Source: a bacterium (GTDB lineage Bacteria > Ratteibacteria > UBA8468 > B48-G9 > DSTR01). From it: a stretch of 32,593 nt of DNA. The stretch's first letter is position 1. Each line of letters starts with the position of its first letter. Of the stretch, positions 8,995 to 17,311 are shown in pieces. The position numbers and the translations under genes were made by a program. The stretch is taken from contig JAKPFT010000077.1 in NCBI GenBank assembly GCA_029551285.1, positions 1 through 32,593 on the forward strand. The letters are read 5' to 3'. The notes under the pieces are model-generated. The model worked only from the letters and a program-made list of their open reading frames with translations. It was not told the origin of the DNA and made no database searches.

Positions 8995-9466
8995 TCAAGT
9001 GTAACGGTCCCGGACAAATTTAAGTCCGTTTTTCAAATACTGAAATCTCTGGGCCAATCTCTCCGCAGGAAGTTCCTCGTAAACAACCGGTAGGTCATTT
9101 AGATGTGGCTCTAATAGTTGGCAGAATTCAAAAACGGTCAAAGAATCCCCGGGTTTAAGTCCAAGCAGGTGAAACCAGCGCCAGTCAATCGTCAGGTTCC
9201 AGAGATACTTGGAAGGCGAAATTAGAGGACGCCAGGAAGTGTCAATCGTATCGTTGCAGACACCGTGGATCAGGTGAGAACAGGGACGGCAGATATCGTC
9301 AGCGCCAGGTGTAAGCACCAGGTGCCTTTCCGGGCTGGTAAGGATAAGAGCCGTTACCTTGGCCACAGCGTGGCCATAAGGATGGGGTTCTAAGGAAAGT
9401 TTTCGGGAACCAAGGCTGGAAATGATATCCACGAAATGGTGAGGTTTGATGATGATGGCTGTTTCC
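8995..9466 (-). CDS. Small Cys-rich protein, DUF1284-like
   Basis: A 157-residue soluble protein. It begins with a KPHHF segment (H10-H11) and carries a C60-x2-C63-x7-C71 cluster in DDICRPCSHLIHGVC. This pattern resembles DUF1284 proteins, which have an N-terminal PHH and a Cys cluster suggesting metal or iron-sulfur binding; no function is established to my knowledge. The GTG start (up to 9468) overlaps the TAG stop of the Gfo/Idh/MocA gene by one base (TAGTG), and GAGGAGG in the end of that gene acts as ribosome-binding site, so the two are translationally coupled. It is the last gene of its set, facing the release-factor-like gene. Confidence 0.7.
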
Positions 9467-9467
9467 A

Positions 9468-10511
9468 CTATGCCTCCTCTTGCAAAAAGGTCTGGTAGAG
9501 AGGTTGAAGGGCAACCTTTTCTCCTTTGCTGGCAGAGATAACCGCGGCCAGACAGGAAGCGACCGTTTTGCTGCCCTCAATGGCGTCCATAGCCACCGGC
9601 TGGTTATTCAAAATACAGTCCACGAAGTAAGCGACTTCCTGCTCTACATTATGGGAGGCAGTGGTCACCGGAATGGTCGCAAAGTCATAAAGGCCGGCCT
9701 GCTGGCAGTATCTTAGAGAGGAAAGTTTTATGGCCGGGGAGGTATTATCCGCAATGATGGTACCCCTGGTGCCATAAAAAACGCTTCTCATGGTATATGG
9801 TCTGCGGCAACCTATGGAACAGAAAACCTTGCCCATGATGTCGCCGGGAAACTTGTAAAGCGCAATTAAGGCATCGTTCACCGGCCAATCAGGGAGACAC
9901 TTGTGGTTGGCATAAGCAAACGTTTCCACCGGGTCCCCGGCTATCCAGCGCAGGAGGTCAACCGCATGGCAACCTCCACCGATGAATGGTTCCCGCGGTC
10001 GCTTCGGGTCTTTTCTCCACCCCCCGGCTCCGGGAGCCACCCGATAATCGTGGGCATACTCGCTTTCCACGAAGAACAGTTCCCCGATTTCACCGGAGTC
10101 AATAATTTTTTTTGCCAGAGAAAAACCTGGCGAAAAACGGGCTACCTGGCCAATCATAAAGCTAGCCGTGCTTTTTCTCGCAGCGGAAACAATAGCCTGG
10201 CAGTCTTCCAGAGTAAGGGCCAGCGGTTTTTCGCAGAGGACATGCTTGCCGGCCGAAAGGGCTGCCACACAATGTTCTTTGTGGTAAAAGTCAGGACTGG
10301 CGACGGAAACAATCTGGACTTCCTTCCGGCTGAGCAACTCCCGGTAGTCGGTGCTCGCCCAGGGTAGTTCATACTTCTTCTGGACTTCCTTAAGCAGTTC
10401 TTCGTTGATGTCGCAGATGGCTACTGGTTGGGTATGGGGGTTTTTCAGATAGGCTTCCAGGTGAGCCAGCCCCATGTGCAGGCCGATAATTCCGGCTTTC
10501 ATCTTTTCCAT
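9468..10511 (-). CDS. Gfo/Idh/MocA family oxidoreductase
   Basis: A 347-residue NAD(P)-dependent dehydrogenase. The N-terminal Rossmann fold starts at about residue 5 (GIIGLHMG, with His replacing the usual second Gly). CEKPLAL contains the conserved K95, and GGGCHAVDL holds the His and Asp of the substrate site. The family oxidises or epimerises sugars, inositols and related compounds; the substrate is not evident. The ATG is preceded by AAAGGAG. It lies ten bases after the ceramidase-like gene and overlaps the next gene, inside a five-gene minus-strand set. Confidence 0.9.
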   Translation of the reverse strand: MEKMKAGIIGLHMGLAHLEAYLKNPHTQPVAICDINEELLKEVQKKYELPWASTDYRELLSRKEVQIVSVASPDFYHKEHCVAALSAGKHVLCEKPLALTLEDCQAIVSAARKSTASFMIGQVARFSPGFSLAKKIIDSGEIGELFFVESEYAHDYRVAPGAGGWRKDPKRPREPFIGGGCHAVDLLRWIAGDPVETFAYANHKCLPDWPVNDALIALYKFPGDIMGKVFCSIGCRRPYTMRSVFYGTRGTIIADNTSPAIKLSSLRYCQQAGLYDFATIPVTTASHNVEQEVAYFVDCILNNQPVAMDAIEGSKTVASCLAAVISASKGEKVALQPLYQTFLQEEA

Positions 10512-10521
10512 TTTTCTCCTT

Positions 10522-11949
10522 TCATTTCAGGTCAGGCCCTCTTACTCCGTAGTCCCACGGGGAAGAAGTTTGATTATCCCGGCGAGGAACCGGAGAGGGG
10601 TCGGGTTTCAGTTGTTTCAAAAGGGAAAGGCTTTCCCTGACAATGATTTCACCGGCTTCCGGAATCAGATTGGAGTAACTGGTGAGAACCGTTTCGTAGC
10701 CTCCGCCAGATGGCCGGAAGGCAGCCCTGTCTGGGACATAGCCGATAGCGCCGTTGGCCAGTTCCACGACAAAAGTATAGGGAAAATGGCTACCCTTTTT
10801 GATTTCCAGGCCAAGCCGGCAGAAGAATTCGGCCGGGTTAGCCACAAAAACAGCCGGACCGACCTTGATGACCTGGATTTCCACAGCCGCTTCTGGCTGA
10901 CGTCGCGTTAAGTAATCCGCCAGGAGAAGTTCTTTGGCAAAGGTCCAGTCAGCCGAGGAATGCGGTTTCTCCCTTTTGATTAGCCGGAGACTTTGCTCCA
11001 CCCGGGCTGAAGAGGGCTTACGGCGGGCAATGATAACGGTGCTGGTTCGGTAGTCTATTTCTGCGACATCAGTTGTCGGGTAAACCAGTCCTTTTAAAGC
11101 CTCTGCGGCCACGCACTGGCCCAGGCGGCGGGAGTATTTTTCTCCGTATTCCACTTCTCCCTGGTTAAGGTTGTCTACCTGGGTGATATCGCCGCAGGCA
11201 CCATTGAGAAAAACGACCCGGCAGTCTGACCCCATGACTGCCTGGATGGTCTTCTCCAGATAAAAAATCCAGTCAGCGCTGACGCCACCCGGTCCGGTGG
11301 TTCCATGACAGGCGTAATTAACGAGGCAACCAAGGAGTTTACCTTCCCCGGTCCACACACCGATGACATTAACGTCCGGGTCCACAGGGCCGGCCGGCTT
11401 GACTATCTCCGGATTGCCCTTTCCCGGATGGGTGTAGGTGCGCCCGTTTCTCATCCGAAAACGGCGGTTAAAAACACAACTGGATTCCTGACCGCGCCAG
11501 AAAGAAAGAGAAACATCCTGGAGGTTCTGGTGGCTGCGCCAGACCGCGGAGACAATTTTTTCTATTACCAGGGTAGTGTAGTCCGGATCAGGTATGGTGG
11601 AATGGTTTACAATCAACTCCCTGATAAGTTCCGGAGCGTCAGCGTACTCTTCCGGGTATAAGCCAAAAACAGGGCCGCTGTTGTGGGTGTGAGAAGCAGC
11701 CAGTAACAGCGCTTCCCCAGGAATGTCCAGCCGGGCTTTGACTCTCTGTCTAACCAGACTGACAATTTTAGCCGGCACCACCAGCAAATCCAGTCCGACC
11801 AGAACTGCTTTTTTCCTGCCATCATCCAGAACCAGGGCTCTGACCTTAATGGGATCATGGACTTCTCTGTTGTAAGACTTTCCGTAACCCCCTGGTCGTT
11901 CAGTCCCTACCCAGGGAGTAATGTCTTCTTCCCATAACCCTGCTTTCAT
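10522..11949 (-). CDS. Neutral/alkaline ceramidase N-terminal-domain-like protein
   Basis: A 475-residue protein resembling the catalytic N-terminal domain of neutral ceramidases. AASHTHNSGP (H87, H89) and YACHGTTGPGG match the zinc-ligand histidine regions, and NGACGDI is another family motif. True neutral ceramidases are about 650-700 residues, so the C-terminal domain is missing. No signal peptide is present, unlike secreted ceramidases. Shortened homologues occur in bacteria that degrade polysaccharides, and their substrate is not established, so an amidase or esterase role on another compound is equally possible. The ATG follows GGGAG and overlaps the stop of the DUF72 gene (ATGA). Confidence 0.8.
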   Translation of the reverse strand: MKAGLWEEDITPWVGTERPGGYGKSYNREVHDPIKVRALVLDDGRKKAVLVGLDLLVVPAKIVSLVRQRVKARLDIPGEALLLAASHTHNSGPVFGLYPEEYADAPELIRELIVNHSTIPDPDYTTLVIEKIVSAVWRSHQNLQDVSLSFWRGQESSCVFNRRFRMRNGRTYTHPGKGNPEIVKPAGPVDPDVNVIGVWTGEGKLLGCLVNYACHGTTGPGGVSADWIFYLEKTIQAVMGSDCRVVFLNGACGDITQVDNLNQGEVEYGEKYSRRLGQCVAAEALKGLVYPTTDVAEIDYRTSTVIIARRKPSSARVEQSLRLIKREKPHSSADWTFAKELLLADYLTRRQPEAAVEIQVIKVGPAVFVANPAEFFCRLGLEIKKGSHFPYTFVVELANGAIGYVPDRAAFRPSGGGYETVLTSYSNLIPEAGEIIVRESLSLLKQLKPDPSPVPRRDNQTSSPWDYGVRGPDLK

Positions 11950-12635
11950 ATTTTTCTCCCGGTCAACAAAGAATACATCATCTGTGCATTCTTCAACATG
12001 GCGTGGTTGTTGTTGAAAAAGACGAAAATATCTCTGGCTTTCGTTTGCAGAAGTTTATCAGCAAGTCGGGCCAGTTCAGTTTCGCCGTAGTCATGGTTGT
12101 ACCAGGAAGAACGACCGTGCATCCGCAGATAAACACATTCTCCGGGAAAGATTTTCTCCTGGATGTCCGGGGAGTCAATAGAAACAAGAGTGAATTTCTC
12201 CCTCAACCTGGCGCAAACTCTCTCGTCCTGGAGCAAAGAAAGATTTCTCAGCTCCAGAGCCGCCCGGCCACCCAGGTCTGTCTTTTCCACAAACTGAACA
12301 AAGACCTCCGGGGCTTGAAAATCAGGCGGTGTTTGAAAAAGATAAAAGGCGACGAACCGGTCTAACGGACGGAAGCGGGAAAGAAAATTCTGCCAGACAG
12401 GGAAGGCTTCAGGGCTGAAACGGTGCTGATGGGTAATAAGACGGTGAACCTTAACCGCCCATTTTAGACCACTGCCCTGCAAAGCCCACTTCTTGACCTG
12501 GCCGGGGAAAGGGAAGCGGTAAAAGGAAGCGTTCAGTTCCACGGAGTTCAAACCGGAATGGAGCAGGTACCAGTCCAGATTCTTTTCCGGATTCCAGTCG
12601 TAATACCAGCCGCTGGTGCCCACAAAAATTCTCAT
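11946..12635 (-). CDS. DUF72 family protein (YecE-like)
   Basis: A 229-residue protein with the typical opening FVGTSGWYYDW and the NSVELNASFYRFP segment of the DUF72/YecE TIM-barrel family, and RMHGRSSWYNHDY near the end. Biochemical function of the family is not established. The ATG at 12635 has GAAGG five bases upstream; a TTG at 12650 would overlap the transporter stop codon (TTGA) and is the alternative start. The gene sits between a nucleoside transporter and the ceramidase-like gene. Confidence 0.88.
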   Translation of the reverse strand: MRIFVGTSGWYYDWNPEKNLDWYLLHSGLNSVELNASFYRFPFPGQVKKWALQGSGLKWAVKVHRLITHQHRFSPEAFPVWQNFLSRFRPLDRFVAFYLFQTPPDFQAPEVFVQFVEKTDLGGRAALELRNLSLLQDERVCARLREKFTLVSIDSPDIQEKIFPGECVYLRMHGRSSWYNHDYGETELARLADKLLQTKARDIFVFFNNNHAMLKNAQMMYSLLTGRKI

Positions 12636-12646
12636 GAAACCTTCGC

Positions 12647-13939
12647 TCAACGAAGTGAGCCGCTGCTTAGAAGGATACCCTCGTGGCTGCAGAAAATTCC
12701 AGCAACACAGCCGGTCATCAGCGTGGCCAGCGTCGCTGCCAGCAAGGCTACAGGGCCAAGTCTGGCTAAGTCATCGCGGCGTGCTGGCGCTAAGGCAGCC
12801 GTGCCGCCGACAAAGATAGCAATAGAAGCCACGTGGGTGAACCCGCACAGAGCGTAGCTTAAAATTACGATACTTCTGGGGTCGGAAAAACCACCGGAAC
12901 TGGCCAGTTCTGCCAGTTGCTGGTAAGGGACAACCTCGGTGAGCACAATTCTTTCTCCCAGGAGCCTGGCCGCTGCCGGAAGGTCAGCGGGAGTGATACC
13001 TAACAGGGCCGTCAGGGGATAGAAGAGGACCTGCAAAATCAAGGTAAAGGACAGAGGCCAGGGGATGCGTAAAACCTTTCCTGAAAAAGTGACAATCCTG
13101 TCAACCAGATTCAGCAAGCCCAGGAGGGCAATCAGCAGGGCGCCGATATAGGCAGCCAGACGCAACCCGTCCTGGGATCCTTCTACCACCGCGGCCATAA
13201 AACTTGAAGAAGATTGTTTGGTTTCCCTGGGTACGGTTTGTGAAGTCAAGGGGCGTTCTGTTTCCGGAACCAGGATTTTAGAGATCACCGCGGCCGCCGG
13301 GATAGAAAGGATGGAAGCCGAAATCAGGTGGCCGGCGATTCCCGGGAAAATCGGGCTGAGAAGACTGACATACATTCCCAGGGTACTGGAGGCTACGGTG
13401 GCCATCCCGCAGGTTAAAACCATGGCCAGTTCTGAGCGGGTCATACTCTCCAGATAGGGTCGGACCAGCAGAGCCGATTCCACGCCAACAAAAATGTTGG
13501 CTGCTCCGCAAAGGGATTCGGCTCCGCTTAACAACATAAAACGGTGGAAAATCTTAGCAAAGAAGCGGACTACCGGCGGCAGTATCTTCAGATAATAAAG
13601 AACCGCGGAAAACGCCGAGAAAAAAATTACCACCGGCAATACCTGGAAGGCCAGGAGAAAGCCGATGGAGCCAGGCTCGCCCGGAGAAGCCGCCAGAGGT
13701 CCAAAGACGAAACGGATTCCTTCCCTGGAAGTTTCCAGGATAGTTAGCACCAGTTGATTGAGGTAAAGGAAAAAGCGCCGGGAGAGTGGCACCAGAAAGA
13801 CAAGCACGCCCACCAGCATCTGCAGCGTTATCCCCCAGAAAACCGGCCGCCAGCGAATCTGTCTCTTCTGCCTGGAGCAAAGCCAGGCCAGTCCGGTTAA
13901 CACCAGCATTCCCAGTAAGGAGACAAGTCTCAACGTCAC
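12647..13939 (-). CDS. Concentrative nucleoside transporter (CNT family)
   Basis: A 430-residue inner-membrane protein with many hydrophobic segments. The CNT signature [17 protein letters not shown] (residues about 139-155, with E141, N148 and E154) and a second re-entrant region [15 protein letters not shown] match NupC-type carriers, which import nucleosides with sodium or protons. A further SYALCGFTH motif also fits. The start is a GTG with weak upstream signals; an internal ATG ten codons in is no better. It is the first gene of a five-gene minus-strand set, so uptake of a nucleoside-like compound may feed the downstream enzymes. Confidence 0.9.
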   Translation of the reverse strand: MTLRLVSLLGMLVLTGLAWLCSRQKRQIRWRPVFWGITLQMLVGVLVFLVPLSRRFFLYLNQLVLTILETSREGIRFVFGPLAASPGEPGSIGFLLAFQVLPVVIFFSAFSAVLYYLKILPPVVRFFAKIFHRFMLLSGAESLCGAANIFVGVESALLVRPYLESMTRSELAMVLTCGMATVASSTLGMYVSLLSPIFPGIAGHLISASILSIPAAAVISKILVPETERPLTSQTVPRETKQSSSSFMAAVVEGSQDGLRLAAYIGALLIALLGLLNLVDRIVTFSGKVLRIPWPLSFTLILQVLFYPLTALLGITPADLPAAARLLGERIVLTEVVPYQQLAELASSGGFSDPRSIVILSYALCGFTHVASIAIFVGGTAALAPARRDDLARLGPVALLAATLATLMTGCVAGIFCSHEGILLSSGSLR

Positions 13940-13957
13940 GGGCTTATCGTGGGTGAT

Positions 13958-13987
13958 TTGAACCAGCCCCCGGAATTTGGGTAAAAT
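13958..13987 (+). promoter_or_regulatory. Promoter for tRNA-Thr
   Basis: TTGAAC (13958-13963) and TAAAAT (13982-13987) are separated by 18 bases. The tRNA begins about 28 bases after the -10 box. The box overlaps the presumed leader of the divergent transporter gene. Confidence 0.55.
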
Positions 13988-14015
13988 ATAGCGTCTTTAC
14001 CTTCCTGAAACTGTT

Positions 14016-14087
14016 GCCGGCGTAGCTCAGCGGTAGAGCAGCGGTTTCGTAAACCGCAGGTCTCGGGTTCGAATCCCGACGTCGGCT
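14016..14087 (+). tRNA. tRNA-Thr(CGT)
   Basis: The acceptor GCCGGCG pairs with CGTCGGC (one G-T pair). The anticodon arm is GCGGT-TTCGTAA-ACCGC, giving anticodon CGT. The T arm is TCGGG-TTCGAAT-CCCGA. CCA is not encoded. It ends three bases before the stop codon of the convergent oxidoreductase fusion gene. Confidence 0.93.
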
Positions 14088-14090
14088 GTT

Positions 14091-16085
14091 TCATTCCTCC
14101 AGATTGAGCCAGCGCAACTGACCCGGGGTCAACTTTATTTCCAGAGCCTTCATGGCAATTCTGGTTTCTTCCAGCGTGCGGGGCCCGATTAAGGCGAAGA
14201 CCGGGAAGGGTTGACACAGCACATAAGCCAGGGCGATGTTGATGGTTTCCACGCCGAGTTCGCTGGCCAGTTTCTTAGCCCTGGCCTGACGCTCAAAGTT
14301 GTCCGGGCTGTACCAGGAATTTACCAGACTCTGGTCGGAAAGGTCGTCCGGTCTGGCTCTTTCAGTGAAAAAACCTCTGGCCTGGCTGGACCAGGCTAAC
14401 AGCGGTATCTGTGTTTTCTGCAACCAGGCCCGCGACTCAGGGTCAGAGGCCGCGATGCAGCCAGCCCAGACCGGATTGACCATTCTGGCCAGGGAAAAGT
14501 TATTGCTGAGAACGGAAAAGCCTGTGAGACCTCTGGAACGCGCATAGGTGTTGGCTTCTTCCACCCGCTGTAAAGACCAGTTGGACGCGCCAAAGACTTT
14601 GATGCGGCCAGCCCGAAGATGTTCGTTCAGCACATCAACAAACTCACCCGCTGGAATCTTCGGATTGTCACGATGAAGGAGATAAATATCCACATAATCC
14701 ATGGAAAGTCGTTCCAGGCTTTCTTTCAACTGGCTGGTGACATATTCGGGAGCGCAGAAGGGAGTGTGCGCTCCTTTGGTGATAATCACCACCTGGTCTC
14801 TTAAACCCCGGTTAGCCACCCAGCGTCCGAGAACCCTTTCGCAGTCTCCACCTCCGTAGATGTAGGCAGTGTCAAAGGTGTTGCCACCACGGCGGAAGAA
14901 ATCGTCAAACATTACCGAGGCGTGAGGTAATGTTCGCTGGTTGTCCACACCCATAACCAGGTGGGAAACTTTCTTCTCCAGTCCGGGAATCTGGCCGTAG
15001 GTCATGGGGTTGGGTTCTTTTACCCTCAGAGGTTCCCGGTCAACGGTCGGCACACAAAAGTTAATCCTTTCAAATTCGTATTCCAGGCCGACCGCGGCTC
15101 GCCAGCGGTCAAGGGTTTTCATGTTTTCTAAGGTGTCCTGCCAGGACATCGCCGGAAAGATAGCCTTTCCTTTTTCTACGGAGCGGGCGAAGGTGTCAGC
15201 TTCCAGGCCGTAAAGCCACTGTTGCGTGGTAATGGGGATCGTCTCCGGTTGCTGACCGGTGCGGGTAAGAATGATGCTGGTTGTGCCTCCTTCGCGGGAA
15301 GGTATCCATGGCCAGGGGATGTGGATGTTTCCCGCGGAACCATAAATGCGAACGCTGTTATCCTGAGTGAGATTAACCCCGGTGGCTACCTGGGCCAGAA
15401 TATCTCCTGGAAATTTCAGCACGGCCGCGGCCCATTCATCCACACCGGTAGTCCCCAGGTGGGCCACGCCGTATACCTCGGTTGGTTCACAGCTTTCCTG
15501 ACCGAGCGCCACGGCGGCCACCAGTCTGGACATGGAAACAGGGTAACAGCCAACATCAAGAATACCACCCCCTGCTAAACTATTCTTGAAAAGACGGCTT
15601 TCTGGATTGAAGCCAGCCTGAAAGCTAAAGGTAGCCTGAATCATTCTGACTTCGCCAATGGCTTTTTCCTTAACCAGTTGTACCACCTTAATAGTTTGCG
15701 GGTGACATCGGTACATAAACGCTTCCATCAGAAAAACCCTGTTTTCTATGGCGGTTTCCACAACCGCCATGGCTTCGGCGTGATTGACGGTAAGTGGTTT
15801 TTCACACAGCACATGCTTGCCGGCCCTCATGGCTTTAATCGCCCACTCCGCGTGGGCCGGGTGAGGGGTGGCGATATAAATTGCTTCCACCTCCGGGTCA
15901 GTTAGCAGGCTTTCATATGACCGGTAAGCTCTTGGAACATTAAACTCCCTCTGGAACCGCTCGGCCTGCTCCTGGGTGCGACTGCCCACTGCCAGCAGTT
16001 CACCTCTTTGAGAATGCTGCAGTCCCCGGGCAAAAACTCCTGCGATACGACCGGTACTGAGAATCCCCCATTTCAATTTTTTCAC
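14091..16085 (-). CDS. Fusion: Gfo/Idh/MocA oxidoreductase + aldo/keto reductase
   Basis: A 664-residue protein joining two redox enzymes in one open frame. Residues about 1-345 are a Gfo/Idh/MocA dehydrogenase (GILSTGRIAG Rossmann loop, CEKPLTV with K96, DVGCYPV). Residues about 360-660 are an aldo/keto reductase with the complete catalytic tetrad D405, Y410, K437 and H471 in FDTAYIYG, ITKG and LLHRD. Both halves use nicotinamide cofactors, so an oxidation coupled to a reduction of a sugar or aldehyde is plausible but unproven. The GTG start lies behind GGAGGAGG and overlaps the stop of the secreted hydrolase (GTGA). A sequencing-created fusion is unlikely because the linker is continuous. 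Confidence 0.9.
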   Translation of the reverse strand: MKKLKWGILSTGRIAGVFARGLQHSQRGELLAVGSRTQEQAERFQREFNVPRAYRSYESLLTDPEVEAIYIATPHPAHAEWAIKAMRAGKHVLCEKPLTVNHAEAMAVVETAIENRVFLMEAFMYRCHPQTIKVVQLVKEKAIGEVRMIQATFSFQAGFNPESRLFKNSLAGGGILDVGCYPVSMSRLVAAVALGQESCEPTEVYGVAHLGTTGVDEWAAAVLKFPGDILAQVATGVNLTQDNSVRIYGSAGNIHIPWPWIPSREGGTTSIILTRTGQQPETIPITTQQWLYGLEADTFARSVEKGKAIFPAMSWQDTLENMKTLDRWRAAVGLEYEFERINFCVPTVDREPLRVKEPNPMTYGQIPGLEKKVSHLVMGVDNQRTLPHASVMFDDFFRRGGNTFDTAYIYGGGDCERVLGRWVANRGLRDQVVIITKGAHTPFCAPEYVTSQLKESLERLSMDYVDIYLLHRDNPKIPAGEFVDVLNEHLRAGRIKVFGASNWSLQRVEEANTYARSRGLTGFSVLSNNFSLARMVNPVWAGCIAASDPESRAWLQKTQIPLLAWSSQARGFFTERARPDDLSDQSLVNSWYSPDNFERQARAKKLASELGVETINIALAYVLCQPFPVFALIGPRTLEETRIAMKALEIKLTPGQLRWLNLEE

Positions 16086-17245
16086 AGGCCTCCTCCACTG
16101 TTCAGGTTCAGTTTGTTTTGATTGCCAGGCTTAATCCTGAAACACTGCTTAGCGTTTTCACTATAAACCAGGTCCACTTTAAGGTCAAGGTCATTGCTGA
16201 CAAGGGCTTCCTTCAGGTGAGTTCCCCGCGGCAGAGCGGAAAAATCGACTTCAATGCCGGCAGCCTTATTTGTTTCCAGTAAAAGTTTCTCCTTATCAAG
16301 CCTGGCTCGCACCCTGACAAAATCTTCTCCCGTGGCCGGTTCAACCTTTATCCAGAAGAAACTCCCGGCTTCGTCAGTGACGAAATTTAATTCCTCATAA
16401 AACCTTGTGCCCGCTGCCGTTTTCACGTCCGAGGTGTTCTGATAGTACTGAAGACGGTCACACACCCAGGCTGCGGGGAAGTTGGTGGCATTATGACCAC
16501 CACCCACCATCCAGAAAATATTTTCCTGAAAAGCCCAGATTTTCCTGATGGCTTCGGCCAGGGAGAGCGAATGACTGGGAGAAACTACCCGGTCCTCTGT
16601 GCCATGCCAGAGGATGAGCGGGACATACCGAAAGTTGGGAGCATAATTAATCGGGGACCGCCGGGCATACTCAAATTCATTTTCCGGAGTAAGGGGACCG
16701 CACTCCTTCTCAACAGAGACTCCCAGATGGGGATTTTCCCTGACCCAGAGTTTCAGGTCGGAAATGGCCTGGCCAGCCACCACCGCCGCAAAAAGGTGGG
16801 GATGTTTGGCCGCCATCAGCGCTGCCAGCAGGCCTCCCATGGAACGGCCTGTTAGATAGATTCGGCTGGTGTCCACCCGGTAGTTAGCCTTCATCCAGGT
16901 GATAGCATCAAGAAGGTCATGCTGCGCCGGCAGCGCTGCGAAAGAGGTTTTCCCGTCGGTTTTCTTTCCGTGCAACTCAGGGCAGACCAGAAGCCAGTTG
17001 CGTCGGTCGCATTCCTGATAGTAGTTGGAAGCTCTAGCGGTATAACGGTTGCCATTCATATAATGAGCAACAACCAGCAACGGGGCGGGATGACCCTGGT
17101 AGTTCTGGGGGATGTAGGCGCAGGCCAGCTGTCTGCTGCCATCATAACTGCTGGTAAAAGAAAACTCCTGTTCTCCTGCTTGCGCGAAGAGCCGCCCGGT
17201 AATTATCAGAAAACACGCTGCCGCTATCTTTATCCAGGACTTCAT
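16082..17245 (-). CDS. Secreted alpha/beta hydrolase (esterase/prolyl-oligopeptidase-like)
   Basis: A 387-residue protein with a signal peptide (about residues 1-22, ending near FAQA). An alpha/beta-hydrolase domain follows, with nucleophile S135 in GRSMGG, D218 in HGTEDRVV and H251 in GGGHNAT. The C-terminal ~100 residues look like an extra beta-rich domain. It is probably an exported or periplasmic esterase or peptidase acting on glycan esters; the substrate is inferred only from the neighbourhood. The ATG is preceded by AGAGGA. It is coupled to the oxidoreductase fusion. Confidence 0.85.
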   Translation of the reverse strand: MKSWIKIAAACFLIITGRLFAQAGEQEFSFTSSYDGSRQLACAYIPQNYQGHPAPLLVVAHYMNGNRYTARASNYYQECDRRNWLLVCPELHGKKTDGKTSFAALPAQHDLLDAITWMKANYRVDTSRIYLTGRSMGGLLAALMAAKHPHLFAAVVAGQAISDLKLWVRENPHLGVSVEKECGPLTPENEFEYARRSPINYAPNFRYVPLILWHGTEDRVVSPSHSLSLAEAIRKIWAFQENIFWMVGGGHNATNFPAAWVCDRLQYYQNTSDVKTAAGTRFYEELNFVTDEAGSFFWIKVEPATGEDFVRVRARLDKEKLLLETNKAAGIEVDFSALPRGTHLKEALVSNDLDLKVDLVYSENAKQCFRIKPGNQNKLNLNSGGGL

Positions 17246-17311
17246 TTTTTCCTCTCTCCAGAAAGAGAAGAAATGCTATCATAAATTACCCGCAGGATTC
17301 AAAGGGGAAAA

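Noticed and set aside
13936..14217. Minus-strand frame over tRNA-Thr
   Set aside because: It is the antisense of a well-formed tRNA and has no family similarity.
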